A DNA stretch of 64,000 bases from CAZWAP01 sp964632005 (GTDB lineage Bacteria > Planctomycetota > Phycisphaerae > Sedimentisphaerales > Anaerobacaceae). Position numbers and translations under genes: made by a program. Shown in pieces: positions 1 to 8,952 of this stretch. The notes under the pieces are model-generated. The model was not told the DNA's origin. It did no database searches and was given only the letters and a program-made list of their open reading frames with translations. The stretch spans positions 58,342-122,341 of the forward strand of contig CAZWAP010000001.1 in NCBI GenBank assembly GCA_964632005.1, written 5' to 3'. Numbering within the stretch: the first letter of the stretch is position 1; each line of letters opens with the position of its first letter.

Positions 1-2
1 CC

Positions 3-758
3 GTCGAGCGATTGGCGGCCCGCTGGTGCCACAAGATCATCGTCGTCAATACGTTCGATCGCCAGCGCGCCCTGGAGCTCCGCATAACCTCAGAGGATAA
101 GCTCGTTACCATTTACAACGGCGTCTCAGAGGCACGCCTGCAGGCCGGCCGAGGGGTCGACCGGCGGGAATTGCTCGAGCAGCTGAAAATACCTGCCGAT
201 AGCTTTCTGTGTGTCTTTGTCGGGCGACTGGCTGCTCAAAAGGGCCTGCAGTATCTGATAGAAGCTATGGCCGTGGTCAAAACCAAAATGCCTAACCCGC
301 CGGTCCACCTGGCTGTAATCGGCGAAGGACAGCTCGAAGCGCAGATCAGGGACCAGATTCGTCGGCTGGGTCTGGCCGACCGCGTCCACCTGCTGGGCTT
401 CCAATCGGCGTGCATGCGATGGACCGGTGGATGCGACCTTTTTGTCCTCAGCTCCCTGTGGGAAGGACATTCTATCACCTTGTTGGAGGCGATGGGACTG
501 GGCCGGCCGATAGTCGCTACCGACATCAAGGGCAATCGCGAAACCATCGCCAGCGGAGAAAACGGCCTGCTTGTGCCGCCCGCCGACCCCGACGCCCTTG
601 CACAGGCCGTTATGGAACTTGTAGCCGATCCCCCACGCGCAGCACGGTTGGGACAGAACGCCCTTAAAACCTTCAACGAGCGGTTCACCGAACGCGTTAT
701 GAAAGAAAAATCATGGGAAGTCTACCGGGAGCTTCTTGCCGCAAAAGGTTTGCTGTGA
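3..758 (+). CDS. Glycosyltransferase family 4 (GT-B fold), 5' end cut by the window
   Basis: This is the C-terminal two thirds of a GT4 glycosyltransferase, which moves a sugar from a nucleotide donor to an acceptor at the inner face of the membrane. The frame is open to the window edge (first codons read VER), so the TTG at 12 is not a true start. The visible part has the usual linker and donor domain: VGRLAAQKGLQYL, the step RVHLLGF, and the EX7E donor signature EGHSITLLE followed by AMGLGRPIVATD. The acceptor domain is mostly missing. It is followed closely by other surface-sugar genes on the same strand, so an exopolysaccharide or lipid-linked glycan role is likely. The exact sugar cannot be told. 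Confidence 0.9.
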   Translation, partial: VERLAARWCHKIIVVNTFDRQRALELRITSEDKLVTIYNGVSEARLQAGRGVDRRELLEQLKIPADSFLCVFVGRLAAQKGLQYLIEAMAVVKTKMPNPPVHLAVIGEGQLEAQIRDQIRRLGLADRVHLLGFQSACMRWTGGCDLFVLSSLWEGHSITLLEAMGLGRPIVATDIKGNRETIASGENGLLVPPADPDALAQAVMELVADPPRAARLGQNALKTFNERFTERVMKEKSWEVYRELLAAKGLL

Positions 759-789
759 AACCCCGCATAACACTCAGGAGTATTGCTCT

Positions 790-1707
790 ATGACAGACCT
801 GTCCAATCCAATGGCGGAATTCTTCGAGCGAATCGGGCAGCGCACCATCCGCAGCGAAAGCTCATGGTGGCACGAGGTACAGAGCCAGGTTCTGCTCTCC
901 TTTCCCTACTACAAGCTGATCGAACCGAGCCGCGAAGAGATCGATGAGCTGTTCGGCAAGTACAAGCTGCGGGCCATCCGCTATCCGACGCCGCTGAATG
1001 CCTTTGGCTTCCCCAGTAACCTTGAGGTCAATATGGACCCGAACTACGATCTGTCGTATCTTGAGCGCGAAGCAAGGCGCCAGACCCGCCGCGGCCTCGA
1101 GAGCTGTACGTTCGAGCAGATTGATTTCGATTATCTCGCAGAGCACGGCCTGCCCTTGAACCGCGATACCGCCCAACGGCAGGGCCGCAACACGATCTAT
1201 ACCAACCCGGAGTTCTGGAAGAGGTACTGCCAGGCAGGCAAAGAAACGCCCGGCGTGACGGCCTGGGGCGTCTTCGTCGAGGGCCAGCTCGGAACGTACC
1301 TCGTCGCCGTCGAGTTCGAGGGCTGGTGGAACTGGCTGCTCACTCATTCGTCCACGGCCCTGCTCAAAAAGCGCCCCAGTAATGTCCTCTTCTACGAGGC
1401 GACCCGCCGCTTCTTTGAGAAAAATCCCGACAAGAAAATATGCTACGGCCTTAGCTCCCTCGAGTCAGTCGCACCGCTCGACCATTTCAAGCTTAATATG
1501 GGCGTCACAATGCAGCCCATAAAGCAGCGGATCGTCTTCTCAAAGAAGATCCGATGCCTGTTCTCGCTGGCCCCCGAGCCCTGCCTCGAGGCATTGAACA
1601 GGCTGTTTCCCAGGAGCTACACGGTCCGCAAGGCCTCGGCTATGATACGCCACTGGCGAGAGCAAACCAGCGAAGTGCCGTCATCCGAGGAGCAAAAAAC
1701 TCGTTGA
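790..1707 (+). CDS. FemAB/GNAT-like acyltransferase-type protein in a polysaccharide cluster
   Basis: The product is about 305 residues. The start at 790 is chosen because a good ribosome site (CAGGAG) sits nine bases upstream; a longer frame would run into the preceding gene. I do not recognise a sharp family motif. The layout (an Arg-rich helix RREARRQTRRGLE, then a segment GVTAWGVFVEGQLGTYLVAVEFEG resembling the acyl-acceptor core, then NVLFYEATRRFFE) recalls FemAB/GNAT-like proteins found in exopolysaccharide loci. It has no signal peptide or membrane segment. It lies between a glycosyltransferase and a sugar aminotransferase, so acylation or aminoacylation of a sugar intermediate is a reasonable inference. 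The family assignment is moderate and the substrate unknown. Confidence 0.55.
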   Translation: MTDLSNPMAEFFERIGQRTIRSESSWWHEVQSQVLLSFPYYKLIEPSREEIDELFGKYKLRAIRYPTPLNAFGFPSNLEVNMDPNYDLSYLEREARRQTRRGLESCTFEQIDFDYLAEHGLPLNRDTAQRQGRNTIYTNPEFWKRYCQAGKETPGVTAWGVFVEGQLGTYLVAVEFEGWWNWLLTHSSTALLKKRPSNVLFYEATRRFFEKNPDKKICYGLSSLESVAPLDHFKLNMGVTMQPIKQRIVFSKKIRCLFSLAPEPCLEALNRLFPRSYTVRKASAMIRHWREQTSEVPSSEEQKTR

Positions 1708-1724
1708 CCGGCCGGCAAAAACGC

Positions 1725-2897
1725 ATGGATCCACGTATGAACACTAACATAAGCAAATACGAAGCCGAATTTGCCCGGTTATTCGGCGCGCTAAGGGCCT
1801 TTGCATTCTGGAAGGGCCGTGTCGCTCTGTACGCTATACTAAAGGCGATGGACATAGGCCCCGGAGACGAAGTTATCCTGCCCGGATACACCTGTGTAAT
1901 GAACGTCAATCCCATCAAGTACCTCGGCGCCAAGCCCGTCTATGTTGACATCGAACCGCAGACCTTCAACATAGACGTAGAACTGCTCAGAGAGAAAATC
2001 ACGCAAAATGCGAAGGTTGTCATCGCCCAGCACACCTACGGCTACCCCTGCCAGATGGACCGGATTATGGAGATCGCCGCCGAACGCGGTATCCCCGTTG
2101 TCGAGGACTGCTGTCTCGCCCTTGGATCAAAATACAAGGGCCGGCTCGTCGGGACATTCGGCAAGGCCGCCTATTTCTCCTTCCAGTGGAACAAGCCATA
2201 TACGACCGGCCTGGGCGGGATGGCGATTACCAGTGACCCCGAACTCGCCGATAAGATCGAGACGCTCCGCGCCGCCCGGATGTCTCGGCCTTCCTTCGCC
2301 GAAGCCCGAATGCTCCAGGCCCAGTTGCTCGTCTACAGGCTGTTGATTTACCCGAGAACCACCGCCCTCGCCCAGAACGCCTTCAGGTATCTTACGAAAA
2401 AAGGCGCGGTCATCGGTTCCTCAAGCACCTCTGAATTCGAGCCGGCGATGCCCGAGGACTTCTTCAAGGGCATAAGCGCTGCTCAGGCCCGCTCGGGCTT
2501 GAGGCAGCTCAGGAAACTTCAGGCGAATATCGCTCACCGCATCAAGATGGCAGAGCTCTACGACAGGCTTCTGGCCGAGCAGGGCAGGCCCGGAAGATCC
2601 TACGATAACGCGGTCGCCGAGCCTGTTATGGTCCGATACCCCGTCAGGATTACAGAAAAACCCAGGGCCCTTGCCGAGGCAGCCAAGGCCGGAGTTGAAC
2701 TGGGAAGCTGGTTTGAGTGTCCGCTGCATCCTGTCGAGACGCCCCTGTCGGCCTACGATTACGAACTCGGCTCCTGTCCCCAGGCCGAAAAGGCGGCCCG
2801 AGAGGTCGTCAACCTGCCCCTGCATCCCCGCGTCAACCAGAAAACCGCGATGAGAAACGTTCGCTTCATAACACGATTCAGCCAACCCACCCAGTAA
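1725..2897 (+). CDS. DegT/DnrJ/EryC1/StrS-family PLP-dependent sugar aminotransferase
   Basis: The 390-residue product fits the DegT/DnrJ/EryC1/StrS family, which transfers an amino group to nucleotide-linked keto sugars. The PLP site is visible: VVEDCCLALGSKYKG around residues 125-139 (Asp128 for the pyridine nitrogen) and FSFQWNKPYTTGLGGMAI with Lys157 as the probable Schiff-base lysine. The N-terminal GDEVILPGYTC is also typical. I prefer the ATG at 1725; 1737 is a possible alternative, and the longer open frame overlaps the previous gene. The gene lies 17 bases after its neighbour, so they are probably co-transcribed. It likely supplies an amino sugar for the glycan made by this cluster. 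The specific sugar cannot be inferred. Confidence 0.9.
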   Translation: MDPRMNTNISKYEAEFARLFGALRAFAFWKGRVALYAILKAMDIGPGDEVILPGYTCVMNVNPIKYLGAKPVYVDIEPQTFNIDVELLREKITQNAKVVIAQHTYGYPCQMDRIMEIAAERGIPVVEDCCLALGSKYKGRLVGTFGKAAYFSFQWNKPYTTGLGGMAITSDPELADKIETLRAARMSRPSFAEARMLQAQLLVYRLLIYPRTTALAQNAFRYLTKKGAVIGSSSTSEFEPAMPEDFFKGISAAQARSGLRQLRKLQANIAHRIKMAELYDRLLAEQGRPGRSYDNAVAEPVMVRYPVRITEKPRALAEAAKAGVELGSWFECPLHPVETPLSAYDYELGSCPQAEKAAREVVNLPLHPRVNQKTAMRNVRFITRFSQPTQ

Positions 2898-2995
2898 TAA
2901 CGGACCCTACCGCAGCCGCCGCCCTCTGGCCGGACCCACAGCTTTGCTCGCGGATGTTCGCCGGCAGCACACTGCCCCCCAATCCCGCAGGCAAC

Positions 2996-4150
2996 TCATT
3001 CCCCCTCCTTGCGGATCGCGCCGCGAAGCCCCCTCATCTTCAGGTAGCCTTTCTTCCAGACCACGATGCCTGATACGACAAAAACCGCCACATAGATCGG
3101 CAGAGCATGCCTGGCCCTGATCCTGATACTCAACGCAAGGCCGATCAGTGCGTACAGGGCGGCCAGGCCGTAGCATATCTTCACCGTCTTCTTCAGCGGG
3201 ATCCCGCGGTCTATCATCTGGTCGTATATGTGACCCCGGTCAGAGACGAACAGAGGACGCTTGTTGAGAAACCGCCTGATCAACGCCACAGCCGTATCCA
3301 AAATAGGCAGCCCGAAAACGACTATAGAAGCCATCCACCACCTGATCGATTTCGTCGCAAAGAGCATCATCAGGGCCGCAACTATAAACCCCAGCAGCAT
3401 GCTCCCGGCGTCGCCCATGAAGATCTTCGCAGGATAGCGGTTGAACGGCAAGAACCCACACACTGCCCCGAGAAGTCCCAGACATATGATCGCCCGGACG
3501 GGATCGCCAACCTGGTACGAACCCCACGTCCCCAGATGAACCGTCAACAGCAGAAGCGCTGCCGCGATGATCACCGTCACCCCGGCGCACAGCCCGTCCA
3601 GACCGTCCAGAAGGTTCAGCGAATTCGTTGCCCCGAGGACGAACATAATAACTATCGGGATCCCGATTAGCGCCTCTATGTCCGGGGGGACCTCCACGTT
3701 GAAGTAGGTGTGGACAAAGTTCAACGCCGGCCTTATACCGACCACGATCAATGACCCTGCTGCCACCACCTGACCTAACAGCTTCTGCCAGGGCTTTATG
3801 TCGAATATGTCGTCCACAAGACCTATAAAACAGGCGATCGCCGCGCCGGCTATAACGCCCACCAGCCAGGTGAATGCCCGGCTGAAATACTCGTGGTCTC
3901 GAATGCAGTAAATACCGGCGAGGACCCCTGCAATCAGCCCGATCAGCATCCCTATGCCCCCGAGATATGCAACCGTCCCCTTGTGCGTCTTGACAAGGTC
4001 GTCAGGCCTGTCCACGATCCCCAGTTTCAGTGCAATCTTCTTGCATAGAGACGTCGCAGCCAGAGCCGAGACAAATGAAATGATCAGCACGGGCCAGAAC
4101 TGCACGATCCAGCTGATGGGCTGATCCGGACCTATAAAGTAGTCAAGCAT
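2996..4150 (-). CDS. Undecaprenyl-phosphate GlcNAc-1-phosphate transferase-like protein (MraY/WecA family)
   Basis: This 384-residue integral membrane protein belongs to the polyprenyl-phosphate N-acetylhexosamine-1-phosphate transferase family, which loads the first sugar phosphate on undecaprenyl phosphate. Family motifs are clear: the Mg-binding FIGLVDDIFDIKPWQK, the NSLNLLDGLDGLCAG segment, and PAKIFMGDAGSMLLGF, plus HIYDQMIDRG near the C-terminus. About ten hydrophobic helices are present. The ATG at 4150 has GAGGG upstream at good spacing. It faces the aminotransferase gene and lies divergent from the second initiating transferase, so the locus holds two different initiating enzymes. 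A WecA/TagO-type role is more likely than MraY because cell-wall genes are absent here. Confidence 0.9.
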   Translation of the reverse strand: MLDYFIGPDQPISWIVQFWPVLIISFVSALAATSLCKKIALKLGIVDRPDDLVKTHKGTVAYLGGIGMLIGLIAGVLAGIYCIRDHEYFSRAFTWLVGVIAGAAIACFIGLVDDIFDIKPWQKLLGQVVAAGSLIVVGIRPALNFVHTYFNVEVPPDIEALIGIPIVIMFVLGATNSLNLLDGLDGLCAGVTVIIAAALLLLTVHLGTWGSYQVGDPVRAIICLGLLGAVCGFLPFNRYPAKIFMGDAGSMLLGFIVAALMMLFATKSIRWWMASIVVFGLPILDTAVALIRRFLNKRPLFVSDRGHIYDQMIDRGIPLKKTVKICYGLAALYALIGLALSIRIRARHALPIYVAVFVVSGIVVWKKGYLKMRGLRGAIRKEGE

Positions 4151-4490
4151 AACCGTTACCCTCTTGTGCCCGGCCTGCCTCGAAAACCTCCCGAATGCAC
4201 CGACTTCCTTTGGCAGCTACAGGCGAATGATTCTTCAACCTGCCCTGGGCTTGCCGATTGCCACCCTGGCACTGGGAGTCGCCCCCAGATTCTCAGCTTC
4301 TGCCAAAATCATTGAGAACATATCTCTTACCCTCCCCGCCCTTAGTTTACCGGACCTTCTCCACCATTTCCAGCCTCGCCGCGCGACCTTGACATTTTCA
4401 CCGTGTCCGGTTAGACTGCTTGCTGCTTGCTTTTCTACTTCCGAACGTCGGCTTATCGCGTTGACTTCTTAAGTCTTGCAGCAGGATTCT
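4151..4490. other. Divergent intergenic region with a promoter, no gene seen
   Basis: This 340-base gap separates two divergent initiating transferase genes. It holds one good sigma70-like promoter for the right-hand gene (listed separately). I see no convincing coding frame, RNA or repeat; a 102-codon open frame here lacks a ribosome site and family features. Confidence 0.5.
4389..4417 (+). promoter_or_regulatory. Sigma70-like promoter for the sugar transferase gene
   Basis: A perfect -35 TTGACA (4389-4394) is followed after 17 bases by TAGACT (4412-4417), four of six to the -10 consensus. The predicted start near 4424 gives a leader of about 65 bases before the ATG at 4491. This is by inspection only. 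Confidence 0.5.
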
Positions 4491-5111
4491 ATGGGTCTTT
4501 ATCGACATTGCAAACGTGTTATAGACGTGCTCATTTGCTTGCCGGCTCTGATCGTCCTGTCGCCAGTTTTTGCCGTTCTGTCGGTTATTATCGGGCTTAC
4601 CAGCAAAGGCCCCGTCCTTTTCAGGCAGGAAAGAGCCGGCAAGAACGGCAAACCCTTCACTTTCTACAAGTTCCGCACGATGAAGACCGATGCCGACCCT
4701 TTCGGGCCCAGCCCCAAATCCGGCAGGGACCCAAGGCTGACCAGGGTCGGAAGGTTCTTACGCGAATATTCCCTTGACGAACTGCCACAATTGTTTAACA
4801 TATTAAAAGGGGATATGAGCATAGTCGGCCCTCGGCCTCTGTATGTAACGCAGATGGCCGAATGGAACGATCGCCAGAAAAAACGACTTCTTGTAAAGCC
4901 CGGAATGACCGGCCTGGCGCAGGTATCAGGCCGGGCAGAGCTTACACGCGAACAAAAACTCGAACTCGATGTCAGGTACGTCGAAACGCTTAGCTTTTGG
5001 ACGGACGTCAAAATAATACTGGCCACTATCGGCCTGGTATTCTCACGCAAAAGTATATACGAAAAAAGGTACTCTCAAACCGAGTACACCCGTGGTGAGG
5101 ACGGCCGGTGA
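4491..5111 (+). CDS. Bacterial sugar transferase (WcaJ/EpsL-type polyprenyl-phosphate hexose-1-phosphate transferase)
   Basis: The product, about 206 residues, is a small monotopic phosphosugar transferase that starts exopolysaccharide repeat-unit synthesis on undecaprenyl phosphate. The N-terminal re-entrant hydrophobic segment (RVIDVLICLPALIVLSPVF) and the family signatures KFRTM, LDELPQLFNILKGDMSIVGPRP and KPGMTGLAQVSGR are all present. The ATG at 4491 follows an AGCAGGA ribosome site; an upstream TTG at 4476 is less likely. The protein is short, matching the EpsL/PglC-like core without the long N-terminal membrane domain of WcaJ. It has its own promoter and is followed after 24 bases by the KamA-type gene. 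Confidence 0.93.
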   Translation: MGLYRHCKRVIDVLICLPALIVLSPVFAVLSVIIGLTSKGPVLFRQERAGKNGKPFTFYKFRTMKTDADPFGPSPKSGRDPRLTRVGRFLREYSLDELPQLFNILKGDMSIVGPRPLYVTQMAEWNDRQKKRLLVKPGMTGLAQVSGRAELTREQKLELDVRYVETLSFWTDVKIILATIGLVFSRKSIYEKRYSQTEYTRGEDGR

Positions 5112-5135
5112 GAATCGACAACCGGAGGCAACTCG

Positions 5136-6281
5136 GTGAAGACCAAAACGGCTCGCAAAACCAAGTATTACACGAAGTTGGCGCAGGTAGAGCACCTAAG
5201 TGACGCAGAACTGGCACAACTCAGGCAAGTTACCGATATGTTCGCCTTCCGCGCCAACGATTACTACCTTTCGCTCATAGACTGGAACGACCCGGCCGAC
5301 CCTATACGCAGAATAATTATTCCCGACCTTCACGAACTCGACGAATGGGGAAGACTCGACCCTTCCGATGAACAGGCATATACCGTCATTCCAGGCCTCG
5401 AACACAAGTACCATTCCACCGCCCTGCTGCTGGTCAGCAGCGTCTGCGACGGAATCTGCCGCTACTGTTTCCGAAAACGCCTCTTCATTACACCTGACGT
5501 CCTGCGCCTCTGCGACGTGCCCGAAGCTATGCAGTACATACAGGCACATCCTGAAATAACAAACGTCCTGCTCACCGGAGGCGACCCCCTTGTCCTCTCA
5601 ACCTCCAGGTTGCAGAACATTATCCATCGACTGAGAACCATCGACCACGTCGAGATAATCCGCATGGGCTCGAAGATCCCCGCATTTAACCCCTACAGAA
5701 TCCTCGATGATACGACACTCCTCGAGATGATAGAAACCTATAGCAGCGAGCGAAAGAAGATATATATCATCACTCACTTTGCTCACCCGAGAGAGCTGAC
5801 CGACCCGGCCCTCCGTGCGGTCCACCTCCTCCAGAAAGCCGGCGCGATAGTTGCCAACCAGACCCCGCTGATTAAGGACCTCAACGACCAACCCACTGTG
5901 CTGGCTGACTTGCTCGGCAGGCTCTCCTATATCGGCGCCGTCCCCTACTACATCTTTCAGTGCCGACCGGCCCTCGGGAACAAGGCCTACACCATACCAG
6001 TAGAACAGGGTTACCAGATAGTAGAACAGGCCAAGACTCGGGTCTCCGGCCTGGCAAAGCGCGTCCGCTTCGTAATGTCTCACTCCAGTGGAAAGCTGGA
6101 GATACTTGGCAAGGTCAACGAGCTGGTCTATCTCAAGTACCACCGGGCCGCCGACGACGCCGACAGCGGGCGGTTTCTCGTCGTGAAAAGCAACCCGAAT
6201 GCCTACTGGCTTGATGATTATGATGAAATAATCCGTGACTACGGAATTGACTTGCCCTACAGGGCCTATGGACCGGAATAA
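5136..6281 (+). CDS. KamA-family radical SAM protein (lysine 2,3-aminomutase-like)
   Basis: This 381-residue protein has the radical SAM cluster motif CDGICRYCFRKRLF (CX3CX2C) and the KamA signature TGGDPLVLS. Lys in HSSGKLEILG is the probable PLP-binding lysine. The family moves the alpha-amino group of lysine to the beta position using a 5'-deoxyadenosyl radical, but relatives act on other amino acids or on elongation factor P. A GTG at 5136 is chosen because GGAGG lies seven bases upstream. The C-terminal oligomerisation part is shorter than in clostridial enzymes (about 416 residues). The neighbours are surface-polymer genes and a TIGR03790 gene; no ablB-like acetyltransferase or efp gene is in view, so the substrate remains open. 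Confidence 0.85.
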   Translation: MKTKTARKTKYYTKLAQVEHLSDAELAQLRQVTDMFAFRANDYYLSLIDWNDPADPIRRIIIPDLHELDEWGRLDPSDEQAYTVIPGLEHKYHSTALLLVSSVCDGICRYCFRKRLFITPDVLRLCDVPEAMQYIQAHPEITNVLLTGGDPLVLSTSRLQNIIHRLRTIDHVEIIRMGSKIPAFNPYRILDDTTLLEMIETYSSERKKIYIITHFAHPRELTDPALRAVHLLQKAGAIVANQTPLIKDLNDQPTVLADLLGRLSYIGAVPYYIFQCRPALGNKAYTIPVEQGYQIVEQAKTRVSGLAKRVRFVMSHSSGKLEILGKVNELVYLKYHRAADDADSGRFLVVKSNPNAYWLDDYDEIIRDYGIDLPYRAYGPE

Positions 6282-7653
6282 GACCCGATCCTCTGTCGTG
6301 GTCCGGCGGGCCAGCGGCCTGGTCGATGGTAACGTGGGCACCGCCGAATCGTCTCTCCCGGGGTTGCTCTTGAAGACCGCCCTCTTGCCTAAACTTCGAA
6401 TCACACTGCCCATCACGCTGTTGTTATTGTGCTCCAGCCGGGCTTTCACGCTTGAGCCCCGGCAGATCATCGTGGTCGTTAACGCAGATATGCCGGCCTC
6501 GACAGCGATAGGCCGCTATTACTGCCAGAAGCGGGCCGTCCCCTACGAAAATATTCTCTACCTCCATCTCGGCAAGAACCTTGCCTCGAATATCACACGC
6601 ACCGATTACGACAAGCGAATGGCCGAACCGATCCGCAGGGAACTGCTCAGAAAAAGGATTCCCGGAACCATCAGGTCGCTGCTGACGGTTTACGGCGTGC
6701 CGATCAAGGTCGGTGGTAGAGGCCCATTAAGAGGCTACCAAGACAGGCTAAAAGACCTCGAAAAGTCGCTCAAACAACAACAGCACGGAATTCAACAGTT
6801 GGAGCAGGAAACAGCCCGGCCGGAGAACAGCGCCGCCGGTGAGCTTGAGCGAAGAAAGAAAAGACTGGCCGAATTGCAGCTTCAAATCGACCGCATCAAA
6901 GGCAATGAAACGCACGCATCGGTCGACAGCGAATTGTCAATGGCGCTGGCAGGGACTTACGAACTGTACCGCTGGCAGCCGAACAAGCTCAGAAACGGCT
7001 TGCTCGAGCTGGATTTCGCAACCCTGATGGTCAGCAGACTCGATGGCCCGGGCGAGCAGATAGTCAGGGGACTAATAGACAAAGCCATAGCCGCCGAGAA
7101 CAACGGCCTAAGTGGTATCGCTTACATCGACTCAAGGGGATTCGACCCGAAAAGGGCCGACCTCTTCGGGCTGTTTGACCGATCCCTCCGGGAACTGGCG
7201 CTGCTGACCCAACTACAAACCGGCCTGCGAGTGAAGATCGAGCAGACCGAAAAACTTTTCGCCCCGGGGTCCTGCCCTCAGGCTGCCCTCTACTGTGGAT
7301 GGTACAGCCTGAAGAAGTACGTCGATGCCTTCGATTTTGTCGACGGCGCCGTCGGCTACCACATTGCCAGTCTCGAAGCTATCGGCCTTCGCGACCCGAA
7401 CAGTAGCACATGGTGTGCAGCGATGATCCGCGACGGGATAACCGCCACGCTCGGTGCCGTCGCTGAACCCTACCTCCATGCCTTCCCCGAGCCCAGGGCG
7501 TTCTTCGAGAGGTTGTATAAGGGTGATTGTCTTGTCGAAGCGTACTACCGAACAAAGCCGTTCAACTCCTGGCAGATGGTACTGATCGGCGACCCGCTCT
7601 ACAGGCCGTTCGCAAAGACTCAACCCTCACGCCGAGATGGTCCGGCTCCCTGA
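6268..7653 (+). CDS. TIGR03790-family exported protein
   Basis: The product has the TIGR03790 core: PRQIIVVVNADMPASTAIGRYYCQKRAVPYENILYL near the N-terminus and GYHIASLEA, then NSWQMVLIGDPLYRPF at the end. The family is of unknown function and common in Planctomycetota and other environmental bacteria. A hydrophobic stretch (ITLPITLLLLCSSRAF) precedes the core and suggests export. The ATG at 6268 overlaps the 3' end of the kamA-like gene; later TTG codons near 6360 could also start it. A charged coiled-coil-like insert (roughly residues 155-215 from this start, rich in Gln, Glu, Lys and Arg) interrupts the conserved fold. The 3' end overlaps the convergent VanZ-like gene by 34 bases. Confidence 0.75.
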   Translation: MDRNKTRSSVVVRRASGLVDGNVGTAESSLPGLLLKTALLPKLRITLPITLLLLCSSRAFTLEPRQIIVVVNADMPASTAIGRYYCQKRAVPYENILYLHLGKNLASNITRTDYDKRMAEPIRRELLRKRIPGTIRSLLTVYGVPIKVGGRGPLRGYQDRLKDLEKSLKQQQHGIQQLEQETARPENSAAGELERRKKRLAELQLQIDRIKGNETHASVDSELSMALAGTYELYRWQPNKLRNGLLELDFATLMVSRLDGPGEQIVRGLIDKAIAAENNGLSGIAYIDSRGFDPKRADLFGLFDRSLRELALLTQLQTGLRVKIEQTEKLFAPGSCPQAALYCGWYSLKKYVDAFDFVDGAVGYHIASLEAIGLRDPNSSTWCAAMIRDGITATLGAVAEPYLHAFPEPRAFFERLYKGDCLVEAYYRTKPFNSWQMVLIGDPLYRPFAKTQPSRRDGPAP

Positions 7654-8378
7654 GTTTTCGACCGCCCCCGGCCTGCAAGTGATCCAATAAATACCGCCCC
7701 CGCCGCCCCCGCACTGCCCACCGCAGCCAAAATCACCTCCTGCATCTGCCACCCCCTGCCCGTGATCGCCGAGAACGACTTGACAACCAGCAGAAGCCCC
7801 GCCGAAGGCGCCACGGCCACCAGCAGCCATCGCAGCTCCTGCCTCCTCGGCGACTTGAACGTCTCCATATAGCGCGTCCACAACAACGTGAAGACCCCAT
7901 AGGAAAGCAGGTGGAATACTGAATTTACAACCGGCAGCAGGTCCGCCAACCTGGTGCGAGCGACATTGCTCAGGCCGAAGATAACTACGCCGCTGACGAC
8001 AACGGCCGCGGCCCGGGCTCGAAGAAATGAAAGCAGCACCAACCCCGTCAGAATTCCCGCCAGATTCGCGATCAGGTCCCGAATGTCGCAGCTCCGCCCT
8101 ACGTAACTTTGAAGTAGCTCGTCGATCCCGCCGTACACCATCAGTCCCGATAGCACCAGCCAGGCAGCAACCTTACGCCACCGTACCTTACGATCCGGGT
8201 ACAGGGAAATCCATAGCAGAAACACCAGAACCAGGTATGCCAGGAAGTGCAGCGTCTTGTCCGAGACGCCGGCGTTTTCTATTGTTCTGGGGATGGGAAT
8301 GTGGGCAAGGACAAACAATGTCGGCCAGTATATCGCAAGCAAAAGTGCCGCCAGTTTACGCCCGCCCCTAAAAGCCAT
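7620..8378 (-). CDS. VanZ-like family membrane protein
   Basis: The N-terminal half (residues 1-125) is a VanZ-like domain: SDKTLHFLAYLVLVFLLWISL and the conserved GGIDELLQSYVGRSCDIRDLIANLAGIL (acidic-Gln-Arg-Asp-Asn pattern). VanZ relatives are small four-helix membrane proteins of unclear activity, linked to teicoplanin resistance and often placed near polysaccharide or exosortase genes. The C-terminal half adds three or four further hydrophobic helices with no recognised family, giving 252 residues in total. The ATG at 8378 follows GAGGG. The gene runs convergently into the TIGR03790 gene. Confidence 0.8.
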   Translation of the reverse strand: MAFRGGRKLAALLLAIYWPTLFVLAHIPIPRTIENAGVSDKTLHFLAYLVLVFLLWISLYPDRKVRWRKVAAWLVLSGLMVYGGIDELLQSYVGRSCDIRDLIANLAGILTGLVLLSFLRARAAAVVVSGVVIFGLSNVARTRLADLLPVVNSVFHLLSYGVFTLLWTRYMETFKSPRRQELRWLLVAVAPSAGLLLVVKSFSAITGRGWQMQEVILAAVGSAGAAGAVFIGSLAGRGRSKTQGAGPSRREG

Positions 8379-8952
8379 AAACGCCCTCGAACGCTTAAGT
8401 CACACACACGCCACATCGATTTTCACGGCGCTCCACCGGCGATTCTACCAGAGATGGCCCCGCAATGTAATCGCAAGTCTGCCGATTCTGCGCGGCCCCT
8501 CTAACCGATAATGCCTGTCATTTCGCTGCCAGCCCGTGCTGTTGTGCCCGCTGTGCCGGAACGCACGCTGCTGCACCGGGCCGAAAATCCCCTTGCTTGG
8601 CGGTGCTCGATGCAAACCCAAATAAAGTTCCGCCCGCAAAAGCCCGAACAGACGATATAATATCGCCGTATGCTGAGATTACAGCTCGACTTTGCATCGT
8701 GCCACAACTATAAAGCTGTGCCACAAATGCAGGTACGTTGATTGCGGTGAATCCGAAACGCGAATGTCGGAATTCGAATTACCAAAATCTGGAACGGCCC
8801 GGCCCGGGCCAGACGTGTTTCGTTGCGACACTGCAGAGCTTGACCTCAGGATTTCCTGCCTCGCTATCAAAACGGTCGGCCGGCCTCCCGCTGTTCAACC
8901 GGGGCGGTAGTGCTGATACATCCTTCGGAACTGTTCTTGGAGGTCTGAGAAT
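8379..8952. other. Divergent intergenic region, no supported gene
   Basis: This 574-base gap lies between the divergent VanZ-like and SagB/DJ-1 genes. Short open frames of about 72 codons exist but show no domain or ribosome site. Two palindromes stand out: an odd palindrome containing TATAAT (8653-8665, arms CGATAT/ATATCG) and AATTCGAATT (8771-8780). Either might be a regulator site; nothing else is seen. Confidence 0.4.
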
